This document shows, in pieces, positions 44,691 to 56,330 of a DNA stretch of 64,000 nt; positions within the stretch are counted from its first letter, which is position 1; each line of letters opens with the position of its first letter. Position numbers and translations under genes: made by a program. The DNA lies in the NCBI GenBank assembly GCA_019279435.1, contig JAAALK010000082.1, positions 15,591,116 through 15,655,115 of the forward strand. Reading direction: 5' to 3'. The stretch comes from Zizania palustris (lineage: Eukaryota; Streptophyta; Magnoliopsida; Poales; Poaceae). Under the pieces are notes generated by a model that searched no databases, was not told the DNA's origin, and saw only the letters and a list, made by a program, of their open reading frames with translations.

Positions 44691-45020
44691 TCTAAGCCAC
44701 TGATTTCGGAGTGCCCCCAAGCCCTTCTTGCTTCTATCGAAGCCTGCTGGGACTGGCTGTGCGAAGCTATTCAGGTCGAAGCCTCCTGCCAAAGGGTCCA
44801 GGCTCCGAGAAATCCTTACTATCCCGGGGACTTCAGCTCACGTGCTTCGGCATGCCAAACCCTTTGGTGGGCAGAGTACTCCAGCCATGGGACCTCGGCG
44901 CGCGGTAGTCTCCGGTGGCCGGATTGGTTCGACCCGGAGAGTGCGCCTATCTGAAGTCACTAGCTTTGGTAGTGAGACCAAACATCGGCTTTCTCTCGTA
45001 CTGAAAATTTTCCTCTCCTG
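44691..45020 (-). other. CGAAG-rich spacer between second RNase H and integrase (V2)
   Basis: About 330 bases with repeated GAAGC/CCGAAG and GGGTC words and no conserved domain. V1 has a divergent spacer at the same place (56331-56620). It may be a fast-evolving hinge or a former minisatellite. Confidence 0.6.
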
Positions 45021-45022
45021 AC

Positions 45023-45420
45023 TTAGTAGCCATATGCTTGCTGAGCCAAATCATTTGCAACCGAATTGGCTTCTCTTGACACATGAGAAATTTTGAAGTC
45101 ATCAAAAGTAGCAACTATGTCTAGGCACCTATCTAAGTAGTTGTTTAGCAAGCCATTAAAACATTGAGCATTTTTAGCCACTTGTTGCACCACTAACAGG
45201 GAATCACCATACGCATGAACATGTTTAACACCCATTGATTCCAACAATTCAAGTCGTAGCAGTAAAGCCTCATATTCAGCTTGGTTATTAGTAGAGGGAA
45301 ATTCTAAATGAGCCGAAGTTTCACAGTGCGCTCCACTAGGTGATATGAGAACCACTCCAATACCTTGGCCATTTTTGCAAGCATAACCATCAAAGTAAAT
45401 TTTCCATGGTACTACCTCAA
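45023..45420 (-). pseudogene. Second (archaeal-type) RNase H of V2
   Basis: Open from 45355: VVLISPSG, LEFPSTNNQAEYEALLL, HAYGDSLLVVQQVA, SHVSREANSVANDLAQQ; the first strand (YFDG) lies just upstream before a stop at 45421. The four acidic residues of the RNase H fold are visible. A second RNase H of this type is characteristic of Tat-clade gypsy elements and is thought to complement or replace the first. Confidence 0.88.
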
Positions 45421-47057
45421 TTTAAGCAACACTGTCACTCCAACTGACATCTATGTGGTGATCAACAATAAAGTTGGCTACAATTTGGCCCTTCATAGCT
45501 CTTAGGGGTTCATAGGCCAAATCATACTTAATCAAGGCGTAAGCCCACTTTCCGATTCTTCCACTTAGAATCGGCTTTTGCAACATGTGCTTTATAACAC
45601 CGGTTTGGAAAAGACAACACATGTAGTAGGGAGAAGATAGTGGTGTAATTTGGTGCATGCGTAGTAAAGTGATAAACATAAACGTTCCACAAACGTGTAC
45701 CTGGTCTCGGCGTCCAGCAGGCGGCGGCTCAAGAATGTGATGATGTACTCTTTTCCTTCTACCTCCTAGGTTAGCACGGCCCCGATAACGCTATCTTTAG
45801 CAGCGATGTACAACCGAAACGGAATCCCGACTTTGGGTGCTCTCACCACAGGCGGCGATGACAAGCACTCCTTGATCTTCTCAAAGCCGCTTTGCTGACT
45901 TGCACCCAACTAAACTCGGCCTCATTCCATAGCCGGAGTATGGGGACAAAGGCATCAATCTTGCCAAACAAGTTAGATATAAAACGACACAAATAATTCA
46001 TCTTTCCTAGCAACTTCTGCACATCTTTCTTGCATGTCGGTGCCACAACGTTTCTAATTTTCTCAAGCCTCTTAGGATCAATCTCTATGCCCCTTTCATG
46101 AATAATGAAACCTAAGAACTTGCCCGCTGACATGCCAAAAGCACATTTGAGTGGGTTCATTTTTAAGCCAGACTGACGCATCCTATCAAAAGCAACTTTC
46201 AAATCGGCTAAATGGTTTCCCATAGCGTGTGATTTTACTACAACATCATCAATGTAAACATCTAACATAACTCCCAGCAAGTCATGAAAGATCAAGTTCA
46301 TAGCACGTTGATACGTAGCGCCAGCATTCTTTAAACCAAAAGTCATAACGACCCACTTGAATAAACCGACAAAACCAGGGCATCGAAAGGCTCTCTTGTA
46401 GACGTCCTCTTCGGCCATAAAGATTTGATTATAACTAGCATTGCCATCAAGAAAATTCAGTACCTTGTGTCCTGAAGCATCGCTGATTAGCATGTCGGCT
46501 ATCGGCATTGGATACTCGTATTTTGGAGTGGCCTTGTTCAAATCCCCGAAATCAATACAAACTCGTATTTTTCCGCTCCCTTTCTTCTCTATAGGCACAA
46601 TGTTAGCGACCCATTCTGCATACCTGCATGGCCTAATAAATTCAGCTTTGAGTAGTCGCTCCACTTCTTTAACTCGGTCATAGACGGCCAAATTAAAGCG
46701 ACGGGGAGGCTGTTTATAAGGCCTAAATCTGGATTTGATAGGTAGCCGATGCTCCACGAGCTCGCGGCTTAGTCCCGGCATCTCGCTATACTCCCATGCG
46801 AAACAATCGACATACGACCGAAGCAACTTTATTACTTCGGCCTTTTCATTAGGCTATAAATGTTGGTTTACAAAAGTCGGCCTCGGGATGCTACCGTCGC
46901 CTATGTCAATTTCTTCTAAGGGATCAGCCGATGCAAAACCTTGTCCTAATTTATCTACTTCGCTAAAGTCCTCGATGGCTTCGACAATACCGTCTTTAGT
47001 AGACCGATACTTCTCTACATGAGACTTTAGCCAATCCAGATTATTCTTGCTAGACAT
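45421..47057 (-). pseudogene. Reverse transcriptase and first RNase H of V2
   Basis: RT open frame 46826-45843: YVDCFAWEYSEMPGLSRELV, KKGSGKIRVCIDFGDLNKAT, FLDGNASYNQIFMAEED and catalytic YIDDVVVKS (YIDD at 46245-46256). A linker ending FVNQHL then a stop (46854-47057) precedes it. First RNase H (45842-45421) is degraded: frame changes after EAEFSW and a stop near 45764; pieces such as KHMLQKPILSGRIGKWAYAL remain. Confidence 0.88.
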
Positions 47058-48455
47058 GACTACTAATATAAAAACAGCCGTGCTACACCAGTCGGCTTTA
47101 CAGACACTGGTACAAAACGTCCTCCTGACACGCTAACAAAATCGTAATCAAAAAGATCTCTACCTGATAGACATTCTACCTTGTTGTGAACGGCATCAAC
47201 TAACACATCGGCCAATGCCACTTGGCCCGAAGTGTCTGCGGGTATGACCTCTACTTCATAGTCATCCCACTAAATTAGGCACTGGTGAAGAGTAGCAGGA
47301 ATGCAGCAATTTGCATGAATCCAGTCGTGCCCAAGCAACACGCTGTAGTTACCTTACACATCGACGATGAAGAATGCTTTTGGCAATGTCTTGTTGCTCA
47401 CTATCAACTCCATGGAGAGCACGCCTTTGGCCTCGTAACTCTCACCATTGAAGCCATTGAGCATCAAGTTGGTCTTTTTCAGATCATCCTCATCCCTGCC
47501 AAGTTTCTTCAATAGCAAGTAAGGCATTAGGTTAACAGTGGCACGACCGTCAACAAGCATCCGGGAGATTGGCTTTCCGTCAATGTGACCCCTGACATAG
47601 AGATGCTTTAGATGGCGAGCCGAGTCCTCGAGTTTCTCAAAGATAGCATTGTGCGGGCCGAGGTTCAACTGAGTGACCTCGGCCTTGTCCTGTGGTAGGG
47701 AGAATTTGGCGGGTAGCATGATGACGTTGATGTCCATCGCCTGGGGTGCGGACCCCTCGGAGACAGGCGAGTAGTCGTCGTCGAGCATGTTGTCTTTGTC
47801 ATCGCTCGGACTAGGAGCCAGATTGGTCATCTCAATCGGCTTGACTTTCCATATCTGTATTGTAGTTGGTCGAGGGCGAATTTCTTCAAAAATAGCGTCT
47901 CGCTCATCCTCGGCCTTCTTTTCGCGCATCTCCTGTGCCCGTATTCATTGTAGACGCCTCTTCTGTGATTTGGTCATGATTGGAGGTGCCAAAGATGGCT
48001 GTGGCTTGGTGCCAGGTGCCACTACCTGGTTCCTGTTAACTCTGGCCGAAGTGGTATTGTCCATCTCGGCCTCACGCACTCTGTATTCGGAGGAGCCGAT
48101 CGGACCAGGCTCCGGTGTGGGCTTCGGCCGAAGTAGGGGACTTTCCTCCATCAGACTTCGGTGAAGGGGCCTTCAGGATTGGGACTTCCTGAGACCCTAC
48201 TCTGACTGTGATAGCTTCAGACTCCCTGTCCTTTGCCTCTTCATGCCCATATTCTTTGACTTCGTTCTGCACGAGTCGATTCGGAGGTACCACAGACAGC
48301 CTGTGGATGATGCTTCCCTCCGCTACGTCTGCTTGTCCCTGCCATTCATAATACTCTGAAGGAAAACAAGGTATAGCATTAAGTTGCGGAGGGTACTCTA
48401 GTTGGGATACGTATGGAGCCCACGGAGTCCCTGCGCAGTTGTGCAGCGGAGGCAT
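47058..48455 (-). pseudogene. Linker and protease of V2
   Basis: From 48455: a linker with GYEEAKDRESE-like charged and KSQKRRLQ segments, crossing frames and a stop near 47945. MREKKAEDERDAIFEEIRPRP follows. The protease core reads MLVDGRATVNLMPYLLL, with Arg where V1 and W have Gly in the D-G-G motif. After SNKTLPKAFFIVDV a stop at 47354 interrupts, then LLGHDWIHANCC and QVALADV lead to the end of protease. Catalysis is doubtful even without the stops. Confidence 0.82.
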
Positions 48456-48583
48456 CGGCGGCTCCAGTGGCTTCGCCCAATGTGAGCTGAACCCGTTACC
48501 CGAAGGAGGGGTTGAGTAGAGTTGACGATGTCTCGAACCATATCAGTGAGGGGTCCTGCTAGGCTGGAGGTATGCTCGGCCAG

Positions 48584-48850
48584 TGTGGGCCGAAGCCTCC
48601 TATCGGAGGGCTCGTCCAGAGTGGTGCAGGGTTCGGCCACTAAGGGCCGAACTCTCTCTGCGTGGGGCTCGACCACTAGGGTCCGAAGCCACTGTACTAG
48701 GGGTTCGTCCACTGAGGTCCGAAGCCGCCATAGGGGGTGTTAGGCCACTATGGCCTGGAGTCAACGTGCGGGGGCTTCGGCCACTATGGTCCGAAGCTGC
48801 CATGCAGAGGGCTCGGCCCTTGTGGTCCGAAGCCACCCTCCGAATGCCTT
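48584..48850 (-). repeat. 36-bp coding minisatellite in V2 linker
   Basis: On the plus strand TCCGAAGCC...GGTTCG...CCACTGAGG-like units repeat every 36 bases at least six times. In frame this is a 12-residue repeat with SGR-P cores. V1 has a homologous 36-bp array at the same place. Confidence 0.85.
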
Positions 48851-50946
48851 AGGCCCTTCGGCTGACTTAGTTTTTTGGCACGGGTGTCTATTTCCTTGGC
48901 TTTTCTTTGGTGCGTGTTTAGCAACATCTTATATGTTACCTTCGGCTTCTTGTGAGCCCTAGCCGAAGGACTGCTAACATTTTGCTTCCACACTCCCACT
49001 TCGGGATTTTTAGGTATGAGTGTGCATCTATGCGGTTCTCCAACAATTATTGCCTTTCCTTTAGTCGACTCGGCCTGTTCTGGCCAAATTAACACCTTCT
49101 TCTTATCGAGGTCGACGGTGTTGATGGGGAAGGGATCTTTGTCTAGCTTCATCTTCAGATTGTGGTCTATTTTCAATCGTCCTTCCTCTATGGACGATTG
49201 AACCAGCCATCGAAAAACATTGCAGTCATTAGTATTATGTGAATGCGAATCATGCCACTTACTATATGGATGTTTCTTCAACTCATCGGCAGATGGAATG
49301 ACTTGACCTTTGGGCAATTTGAGAAGCTGGTTCTTCAAGAGAAAATCAAATATCTTATCACACTTAGTTATATCGAATGAGTACTTGACCTCACTAGGCT
49401 GACTCTTGGTGGGAGATGGCCGTAACTCGGAGCACGTGATAGGTTTAATCTTGGCGTTCCAAACCCATTCGGCTGCGTACATGTCAGCCGAATCCTCTTC
49501 TTCTAATTTCTCCTCATCGGAGCGTTCCATGACGTGGATTTCAGCCCTACGCTTGTTAAACGTCTTAATAAAATTTTTATCTTTAGCTCGACCTTCCTAG
49601 ACCAGAGCCTGCTGCAAGACTTGGCTAACCTCTAAAAAGTTATGGTTGACTAGTCTCTCTTTAATCTCAGAACGCAACCCACTAAAAGCTAGATCAACCA
49701 AATCCCTTTCTAAAATATTAAGGCTGAAACATCGGTTCCTAGTATCCTTAAAATGCTTGATATACTCAGAGACGCTCTCGTTAGATTTCTTCCTAATCGA
49801 TGTCAAGTGTGAAAGCCTATGTTCTGTCTCACCCGTGTAAAAGTAGTCATGGAATTTTTGTTCTAATTCATCCCACGTTTCAACGGAGTTCAGCAGGAGC
49901 GCTGAAAACCAAGTGAAAGCGGTGCCAGATAGTGAGAGAGAAAATAGTCTAAGTTTTAGAGCGTCCGACCCACTAGCCTCTCCACAATGTGCTAAAAATT
50001 GACTAACATGCTCTAGTGTGGTTTTGTTACCCTCGCCGTCGAACTTAGTGAATTCAGGAACTCTATAGCTGCGAGGGTATGGTATTGTATCAAAATGGTC
50101 AGGATATGGCTTCCGGTAAACCCTAGCCTGACCCCTAGGCACGAAGCCGGCACATTCCCTAAACAGTGCACGGATTCGCTCCTCAAGGTCATCTTGGCCC
50201 ACTGCCTGTGCACGTCTCTCATGCGGGGGCACGACACGTGGTGGGATATCGGCGTGTCGGCCATGGGCTTCCTTCCCATGCACTAATTGTACGATGTGCT
50301 CGAGCCTAGGTGGCTGTGCATGTGGTGCGGGCAGTGTGGGAAAGGCTGGCGTCAATGCAGGTGGGGGCGACGCATGGTATGTGGTGCTAGCTTGGCCATA
50401 AGCATAATGACTGGTCTCAGCCACGGATGTTGAGGCTGGAGACGTAATGGTTTTGGCAGTACTACTGTCAGTTCTACTGTAAACATGATTTATCGGAGGT
50501 ATACTAGCAATAGGGGCTGATGGTACGGCCTTAGTAAAGACGAACCTTCTAAACATCGCCTGTACTTGGGAGCTAACTGCCGAATCTAAACGATTGGCTA
50601 GCAAAGTGCTAACGGCTTGATCTACTGATGCGGCTATCTTTTGCTCAATCTCTAACGAAGATAAACGAGGCGATACGGGTGTTACCTGGATCCGAGCAAG
50701 GTCAGGGACGATGATGTCGCGCTTGATGAAGCCCACGCGCGTCTTGACGTAGGTCCCAAGCATCATGTCTAGGAGCGCCTTCATCTTTGCCTCGATCTCT
50801 GCTCGGTTTTCTGCGGGAATATCTTCAAGAGTAGGTGTTAGGATGTTGTGGTTGTCGATATCCGCACTTCCCACGGCGTTCATCGACAGTGTAGATGTAG
50901 TAGTCATTGTAGATGTACCGGCGGCCAATGTATATGTACCTGTCAT
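48784..50946 (-). pseudogene. Gag of V2
   Basis: ATG at 50946, 40 bases inside the 5' LTR; the frame is open upstream into the LTR as well. About 449 codons run to TAG at 49597-49599 (Gln position), then the same frame continues to 48784. Features: LEDIPAENRAEIEAKMKAL, the gag core TWDELEQKFHDYFY and LTSIRKKSNESVSEYIKHF, DKIFDFLLKNQLL, and SHNTNDCNVFRWLVQSSIEEGR. One nonsense codon is the only break over about 720 codons, so this gag is young or was recently under selection. Confidence 0.9.
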
Positions 50947-50961
50947 GTTGGTGTAGCTTTT

Positions 50962-50985
50962 CCCTAGCGGAGTCGTCAAAAAGTG
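50962..50985 (-). promoter_or_regulatory. PBS-like stretch of V2
   Basis: On the minus strand TTTTTGACGACTCCGCTAGG follows the LTR end by 3 bases, as in V1. Confidence 0.6.
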
Positions 50986-51704
50986 TGTTGACACAGAAAT
51001 GTGCCCCGCACTTTGGTCAGTTCGACGATCCAAAAGTGTGTGGATACTTAGGGACAAGCCTAAGCGTAACACAACACCAACGTCACGTTCCGACTACCCT
51101 TATCTATGGTAAGAGGAGTCGCCAGGTAATCAGATCACACAGAAAAAATCCAATTAGCCGAAAGAAATGTATTAAACAGAACAAGTCAGAAACTAGATGA
51201 AGCCTGACTGATTCCAAGTATGGTGCGAAGGGTGTCACCGAAGCGTACCTTCGACGTCTGGTGCGGAGTGTTTCAAGTAAAGTACGGTTCAAAGCTTGGG
51301 CTTTGTGGTTGATTTGTGTTGGGGGCCTAATGAACCAGCCTCACCCCTATATTTATAGGGGCTAGACTTCTAATCTCTAAGCCTAATCTAGTAGGATTCG
51401 GTTTGATCACGCGTGAAAAGACTTAGTCAAAATCAGACTCAATCTCTAACCTTGCCCAAAGTGGGCCTTCGGCCAGGCCTACCGAAGCCTACTCCTCGGG
51501 CCGAAGCTTCGGTGGAGTGGGCCTCCGAAGGCCTTCAGGCCAAAGGCTGTGGGGCCGGCTGGAAGCTTCCGAAGCCCGTAGACTGGTGGACCTTCGGCCC
51601 TATAGGGCTTCGGCCCAACCCGGGACATGTGTATTTTTGGCCGAAATTACCAAAATTGGTATTTTGACAATATTAACCATTAATGCCATTTTTCACTATC
51701 AACA
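50986..51704 (-). repeat. V2 5' LTR (719 bp) with internal deletion
   Basis: On the plus strand TGTTGACACAG...TTTTTCACTATCAACA. At about 51272 it lacks the stretch present in the 3' LTR from about 42245 to 42860. The TATA palindrome (51344-51361) remains, but sequence from about 75 bases downstream of it is lost. Confidence 0.9.
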
Positions 51705-51709
51705 ACAGG
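51705..51709. repeat. Target site duplication of V2, right (ACAGG)
   Basis: Differs from the left copy by one G-to-A change. Confidence 0.8.
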
Positions 51710-52460
51710 CTCTAGTCCAAGAAGGTCGAGCCAAAGATAAAAAGTTTATTAAAACATTTAACAAGCCTAGGGAGGAAGTCCACATCATGGAACACTCTGA
51801 AGAGGAAGAGTCAGAGAATAAGAAGATTCGACTGACATGTATGCGGCTGAATAGGTTTGGAATGCTAAAAGCAAACCCATCACTTGTTCTGAGTTACGAC
51901 CATCTCCCACTAAGAGTCGGCCTAGCGAAGTCAAATACTCATTTGATATAACAAAAGTGTGACAAAATATTTGATTTCCTCTTGAAAAGCTAGCTTCCCA
52001 GGTTGCCTAAGGGCCAAGTCATTCCAACCGCCGACGAGCTAAAGAAATGCCCCTACTATAAATGGCATGATTGACACTCTCCTTATACTAACGACTACAA
52101 TGTTTTTTGTCGGCAGGTTCAATCGGCCATAGAAGAAGGACGATTGAAAATAGACTCTAGTCCAAAGATGAAGCTGGACAAAGACCCCTTTCCCGTGAAC
52201 ATCGTCGCCCTCGATGAGAAGAGAATATTGATTCGGCCAGAACAGGCCGAGTCAACTAAGGGGAAAGTGGTCATTATTGGAGAATCACGCACACGCACAC
52301 TCATACCAAAGAACCCTGAAGTAGGAGTGTGGAAAAGGAATGTCAACACATCACCTTCGGCTAGGGCTCACAAAAGACCAAAGGTCACATACCATATGTT
52401 GTTTAACAAACACCAGAAAAACGCCAAGGAAATAGGCCCCCATCCAAAAAAGTTAAGATA
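51710..52460 (+). pseudogene. Gag of V1, second part
   Basis: Resumes the gag frame after V2: ALVQEGRAKDKKFIKTFNKP, a loss after EEEESENKK relative to V2, then CDKIFDFLLKS followed by a stop (about 51990), LPKGQVIPTADELKK, a stop after WHD (about 52072), QSAIEEGRLKIDS and AHKRPKVTYHMLF. It matches V2's gag 49597-48880 closely and ends at the repeat array. Confidence 0.88.
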
Positions 52461-52490
52461 GCCGAAGGGACAAGGCAGTTAGAGGGTGGC

Positions 52491-52706
52491 TTCGGACCCT
52501 AGCGGTCGAGCCCTTCGCACAGCGGGTTCGGACCCCAATGGTTGAGCTCTCCGCACGGTGGGTTCAGAACCTAGTGGCCGAACCCTCCACACAGTGGGTT
52601 TGGACTGCAATGATCGAACCCTCCACATAATGAGTTCAACCCCCAATGGCTGACCCCTTCGCACAATGAGCTCAGACCCCAATGGCCGAACGCAGCTCCG
52701 CTATGG
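52491..52706 (+). repeat. 36-bp coding minisatellite in V1 linker
   Basis: Six units start at 52491, 52527, 52563, 52599, 52635 and 52671, each beginning TTCGGACCC or a variant and ending near CACAGTGGG. The exact 36-base spacing keeps frame. Homologous array in V2 at 48584-48850. Confidence 0.88.
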
Positions 52707-54301
52707 GTGAACCCTCCGGTGGGAGGCTCGACACACAATGGCCAGACATACCTCCGGCCTGGCAGGACCCTTCGCTAATATGGTCCGAAATACATTCGAC
52801 GTGGCTGAACCCCCCTCTAGGCAATGGATTCGGCTTGCAGTGGGTGAAGCCGCTGGAACTACCAATACCTTCACCATACAATTCAGTAGGAATGCCATGA
52901 GCTCCGAACTACACCTCGCCCCTGGAGTATCCATCACAGTGTAACACTGCCCCTTGTTTTCCTTCAAAATATTATAATTGGCAGGGACAAACAAATGTTG
53001 CGAAGGGAGAAATCTTCCACTAGCTATCCGTAGTACCTCCGAATCAAATCGCACAAGACGGAGCCAAGGGAGATGGGCACGAGGAGGAGAAGGAGAGGGA
53101 GTCTGAAGCCATCACAGTAAGGTTAGGGTATCAGGAAGTCCCAATCTCGAAGGCCCCTTCGCCAAAGCCCGACGGAGGTAAGTCCCCTACTCCGACCGAG
53201 GCTAGTGCCGATTGCCGAAGCCCGGTCCGATTAGCCAAATGAGGCCGGTCCGATCGACAGGGTTTGCAGTGAGATGCCTACCAAACATAAGACACGTGAG
53301 GCCGACCCGGGTAACACCCCTTTGGCCAAAGATCACAGAAGCAAGGTGGTGGCACCTGGTAGCAAACCGCAGCCATCTTGGGCACCTCTAGGCATGTCCA
53401 AATCACAAAAAAAGCGCCTACAACATCTGCGATCACAGGAGATGCGCGAAAAGAAGGCCGAGGATGAGCGAGACGGTATTTTTGAAAAAATCCGCCCTCG
53501 GCCAGTTATGAAACAAGTATGAAGACCTAAACTGATGGAGAAAAAGAACCCGACTCTCATTCCGAGCAACGACGATGATGACATGCTCGGCGATGACTAC
53601 ACACTTATCTCCGAGGGCCCCCCACCTCAGGCACCTCAAGCGATGGACATCAACATCATCATGCTACCCGACGAGTTCACTCTACCACGAGACGAGGCTG
53701 AGGTCGCTCAGTTGAACCTCGGCCCACGAGATGTTGTTTTCGGGAAATCTGAGGATACGGCTCGTCACCTAAAGCCTCTCTACGTCAGGGGCACTTTGAC
53801 GGGAAGCCAATCTCCAGAATGTTTTTCGACGGTGGAACCACTGTCAACTTGATGCCTTACTCTCTCTTGAAGAAGCTTGGCAGGGGCGAGGAAGACTTGA
53901 AGAAAATGAACCTAATGGTCAACGACTTCAATGGCAAGAGTTCCAAAGCAAAAGACATACTCTCCTTGGAGTTGACGGTGGGTAACAAGACGTTACCAAC
54001 AACATTCTTCGTCGTTGTCATGCTAGGTAACTACAGGGTGCTGCTTGGGCGTGACTGGATTCACACAAATTGTTGTATTCCTTCTACTTTGCAGCAATGC
54101 CTGATACAATGGGACGACGATGACGTAGAAGTCGTTCCAGCAGACACTTCGGCCCAGGTAGCATTGGCCGATGTGTCCATCGACGCCATTCATGACAAAG
54201 TAGAGTGTCTATCAGGTAGAGACCTTTCAGATTACGACTTCCTTAGCGTATCCGGAGGACGTTTCGTACCCATGTCTGTAAAACCGGCTGATGTAGCATG
54301 A
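52707..54301 (+). pseudogene. Linker and protease of V1
   Basis: Linker with KSQKKRLQHLRSQEMREKKA and AMDINIIMLPDEFTLPRDEA (53274-53800). A frame change near 53795 leads to the protease: MFFDGGTTVNLMPYSLLKKL with the intact D-G-G triad, ELTVGNKTLPTTFFV, VLLGRDWIHTNCC, VVPADTSAQVALADV and CLSGRDLSDYDFLSVSGG, ending at TGA 54299. The protease stretch itself is open over 160 codons. Confidence 0.87.
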
Positions 54302-55905
54302 CTATTTATAAATTAGTAGTCATGTCTAGTAACAATAACGGTGATTGGCTAAAGTTGCGCGTAGAGAAAAATCGGTCTTCTAAAGACGGTATTGCCAATG
54401 CAAACTTTTGTAAACCAACATTTATGGGCTGATGAGAAGGCCGAAATAATAAAATTTCTTCGGTCATACGTTGATTGTTTTGCATGGGAGTATAGCGAGA
54501 TGCCCGGATTAAGCCGCGAGCTCGTGGATCATTGGCTACCTATTAAACCCGGGTTTAGGCCTTATAAATAGCTCCCTCATCGCTTTAATTCAGCCGTCTA
54601 TGACCGAGTTAAAGAGGATATAGAGCGATTACTCAAGGCTGAATTTGGCCGTCTATGACCGAGTTAAAGAAGAAGTGGAGCGACTACTCAAAGCTGAATT
54701 TATTAGGCCATGCAGGTATGCTGAATGGGTCACTAACATTGTGCCTATAGAAAAGAAGGGGAGTGACAAAATACGAGTATGTATTGATTTCAGGGATCTG
54801 AACATGGCCACTCCGAAAGACGAGTATCCCATGTCGATAACTGACATGTTGATCAATGATGCTTTAGGACATAAGGTACTAAGTTTTCTTGATGGCAATG
54901 CTAGTTATAATAAATTTTTTATGGCCGAGGAGGACGTCTACAAGACAACCTTTCGATGCCCTAGTTTTGTTGGCTTGTTTGAGTGGGTCATTATGACTTT
55001 TGGTTTAAAGAATGCTGGCGCTACATATCAACATGCTATGAACTTGATCTTTCATGACTTGCTAGGAGTTATGTTAGAAGTATACATAGATGATGTTGTA
55101 GTCAAATCGGACGCTATGGGAAACCACTTAGCTGATTTGAGAGCTGCTTTTGATAGGATGCGCCAATATGGCTTAAAAATGAATCCGCTCAAATGTGCTT
55201 TTGGTGTGTCGGCAGGCAAGTTCTTCGGATTCATGATTCATGAAAGAGTTATTGAAATTGATCCTAAGATGCTTGAAAAGATTAGAAACCTTGCAGCGCC
55301 GACATGCAAAAGAGATGTGCAAAAGTTGCTAGGCAAGATGAATTATTACCGTCTCTTTATATCTAACTTGTCTAGCAAAATCGATGCTTTTGACCCTATA
55401 CTCCGGCTAAAGAATGAAGCCGAGTTCACTTGGGGGGCAAGTTAGCAAAGCGCCTTTGAAAAGATTAAAGAGTGCTTGTCATCGCCACCCGTGGTGAAAG
55501 CACCAACGGCCGGAATTCCGTTCTAACTGTACATCGCTGCAGAAGATGGTGTGATAGGAGTCGTGCTGACTCAGGAGGTGTAGGGGAGAGAGTACATCAT
55601 AAAATTCTTGAGCCACCGCATGTTGGATGCCGAAACCAGGTACGTGTTTGTGGAGCGTTTTTGTTTATCACTTTATTACGCATGTACCAAATTACACCAC
55701 TATCTTCTTCTTAGCACATGTATTGTCGCTTGCCAAACCGATGTCATAAAATACATGATGCAAAAGCTGATTCTAAGTGGAAGAATCCGAAAGTGGGCTT
55801 ACCCTTTGATTGAATACGATTTGTCTTATGAACCCCTAAGAGCTATGAAAGTCCAAATTGTCGCTAATTTTATAGATATCAATTGGGGTAATGATATTGC
55901 TCTAA
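54302..55905 (+). pseudogene. Reverse transcriptase and first RNase H of V1
   Basis: The linker and RT start (SYVDCFAWEYSEMPGLSREL, a stop near 54568) run into a 55-bp tandem duplication (54593-54702) that shifts frame. RT is then open 54645-55445: KIRVCIDFRDLNMAT, FLDGNASYNKFF, YIDDVVVKSDAMG (YIDD 55083-55094). First RNase H follows with stops at 55443 and near 55524 and 55580, and pieces YIAAEDGVIGVVL and KFLSHRMLDAETRY. Confidence 0.87.
54593..54702 (+). repeat. 55-bp tandem duplication in V1 RT
   Basis: GCCGTCTATGACCGAGTTAA starts at 54593 and 54648. The units differ at several sites, so they are not a fresh duplication. A 55-base period breaks the frame. Confidence 0.85.
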
Positions 55906-56330
55906 TTGAAGTAGTGCCATGGAAACTTTATTTTGATGGTTCAGTTTGCAAGAATGTCCAAGGTATCAGGGTAGTTCTCATATCACCTAGCGGCATGCAC
56001 ATCGAAACCTCAGTCCGTTTAGAATTTCCTTCTACTAATAACCAAGCTGAATATGAAACTTTATTGCTAGGACTTGAATTGCTAGGATCCATAGGTGCTA
56101 AACATGTTCATGCACATGGTGATTCTCTGTTAGTAGTACAACAAGTAGCTAAAAGTGCTCAATTTTTTAATGGCTTGCTAAATAGTTACTTGGATAAATG
56201 TTTAGACATAATTTCTACTTTTGATAACTTCAAAATTTCTCACGTGTCAAGAGAAGCCAATTCAATTGCAAATGATTTGGCTCAGCAAGCATCTGGCTAT
56301 CAAGTCAAGAGAGGAAAATTTTCTGTACAA
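55906..56330 (+). pseudogene. Second (archaeal-type) RNase H of V1
   Basis: VPWKLYFDGSVCKN, ISPSG, RLEFPSTNNQAEYETLLLGL, HGDSLLVVQQVAKSA, SHVSREANSIANDLAQQASG: all four acidic positions are visible and the domain is open. Diagnostic of Tat-clade elements. Confidence 0.9.

Larger units (their letters stand above)
40261..51704 (-). mobile_element. Tat-clade gypsy element V2 inserted in V1
   Basis: Minus-strand element of the same family as V1, complete from LTR to LTR: 5' LTR 50986-51704, gag, minisatellite linker, protease, RT, RNase H, second RNase H, spacer, integrase, polypurine tract, 3' LTR 40261-43294 (itself carrying a CACTA element). Target duplication GCAGG/ACAGG. The 5' LTR has a roughly 620-bp internal deletion. 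Coding regions carry a few stops and frame changes, so it is inactive, but the domain set is the most complete in the window. Confidence 0.92.
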
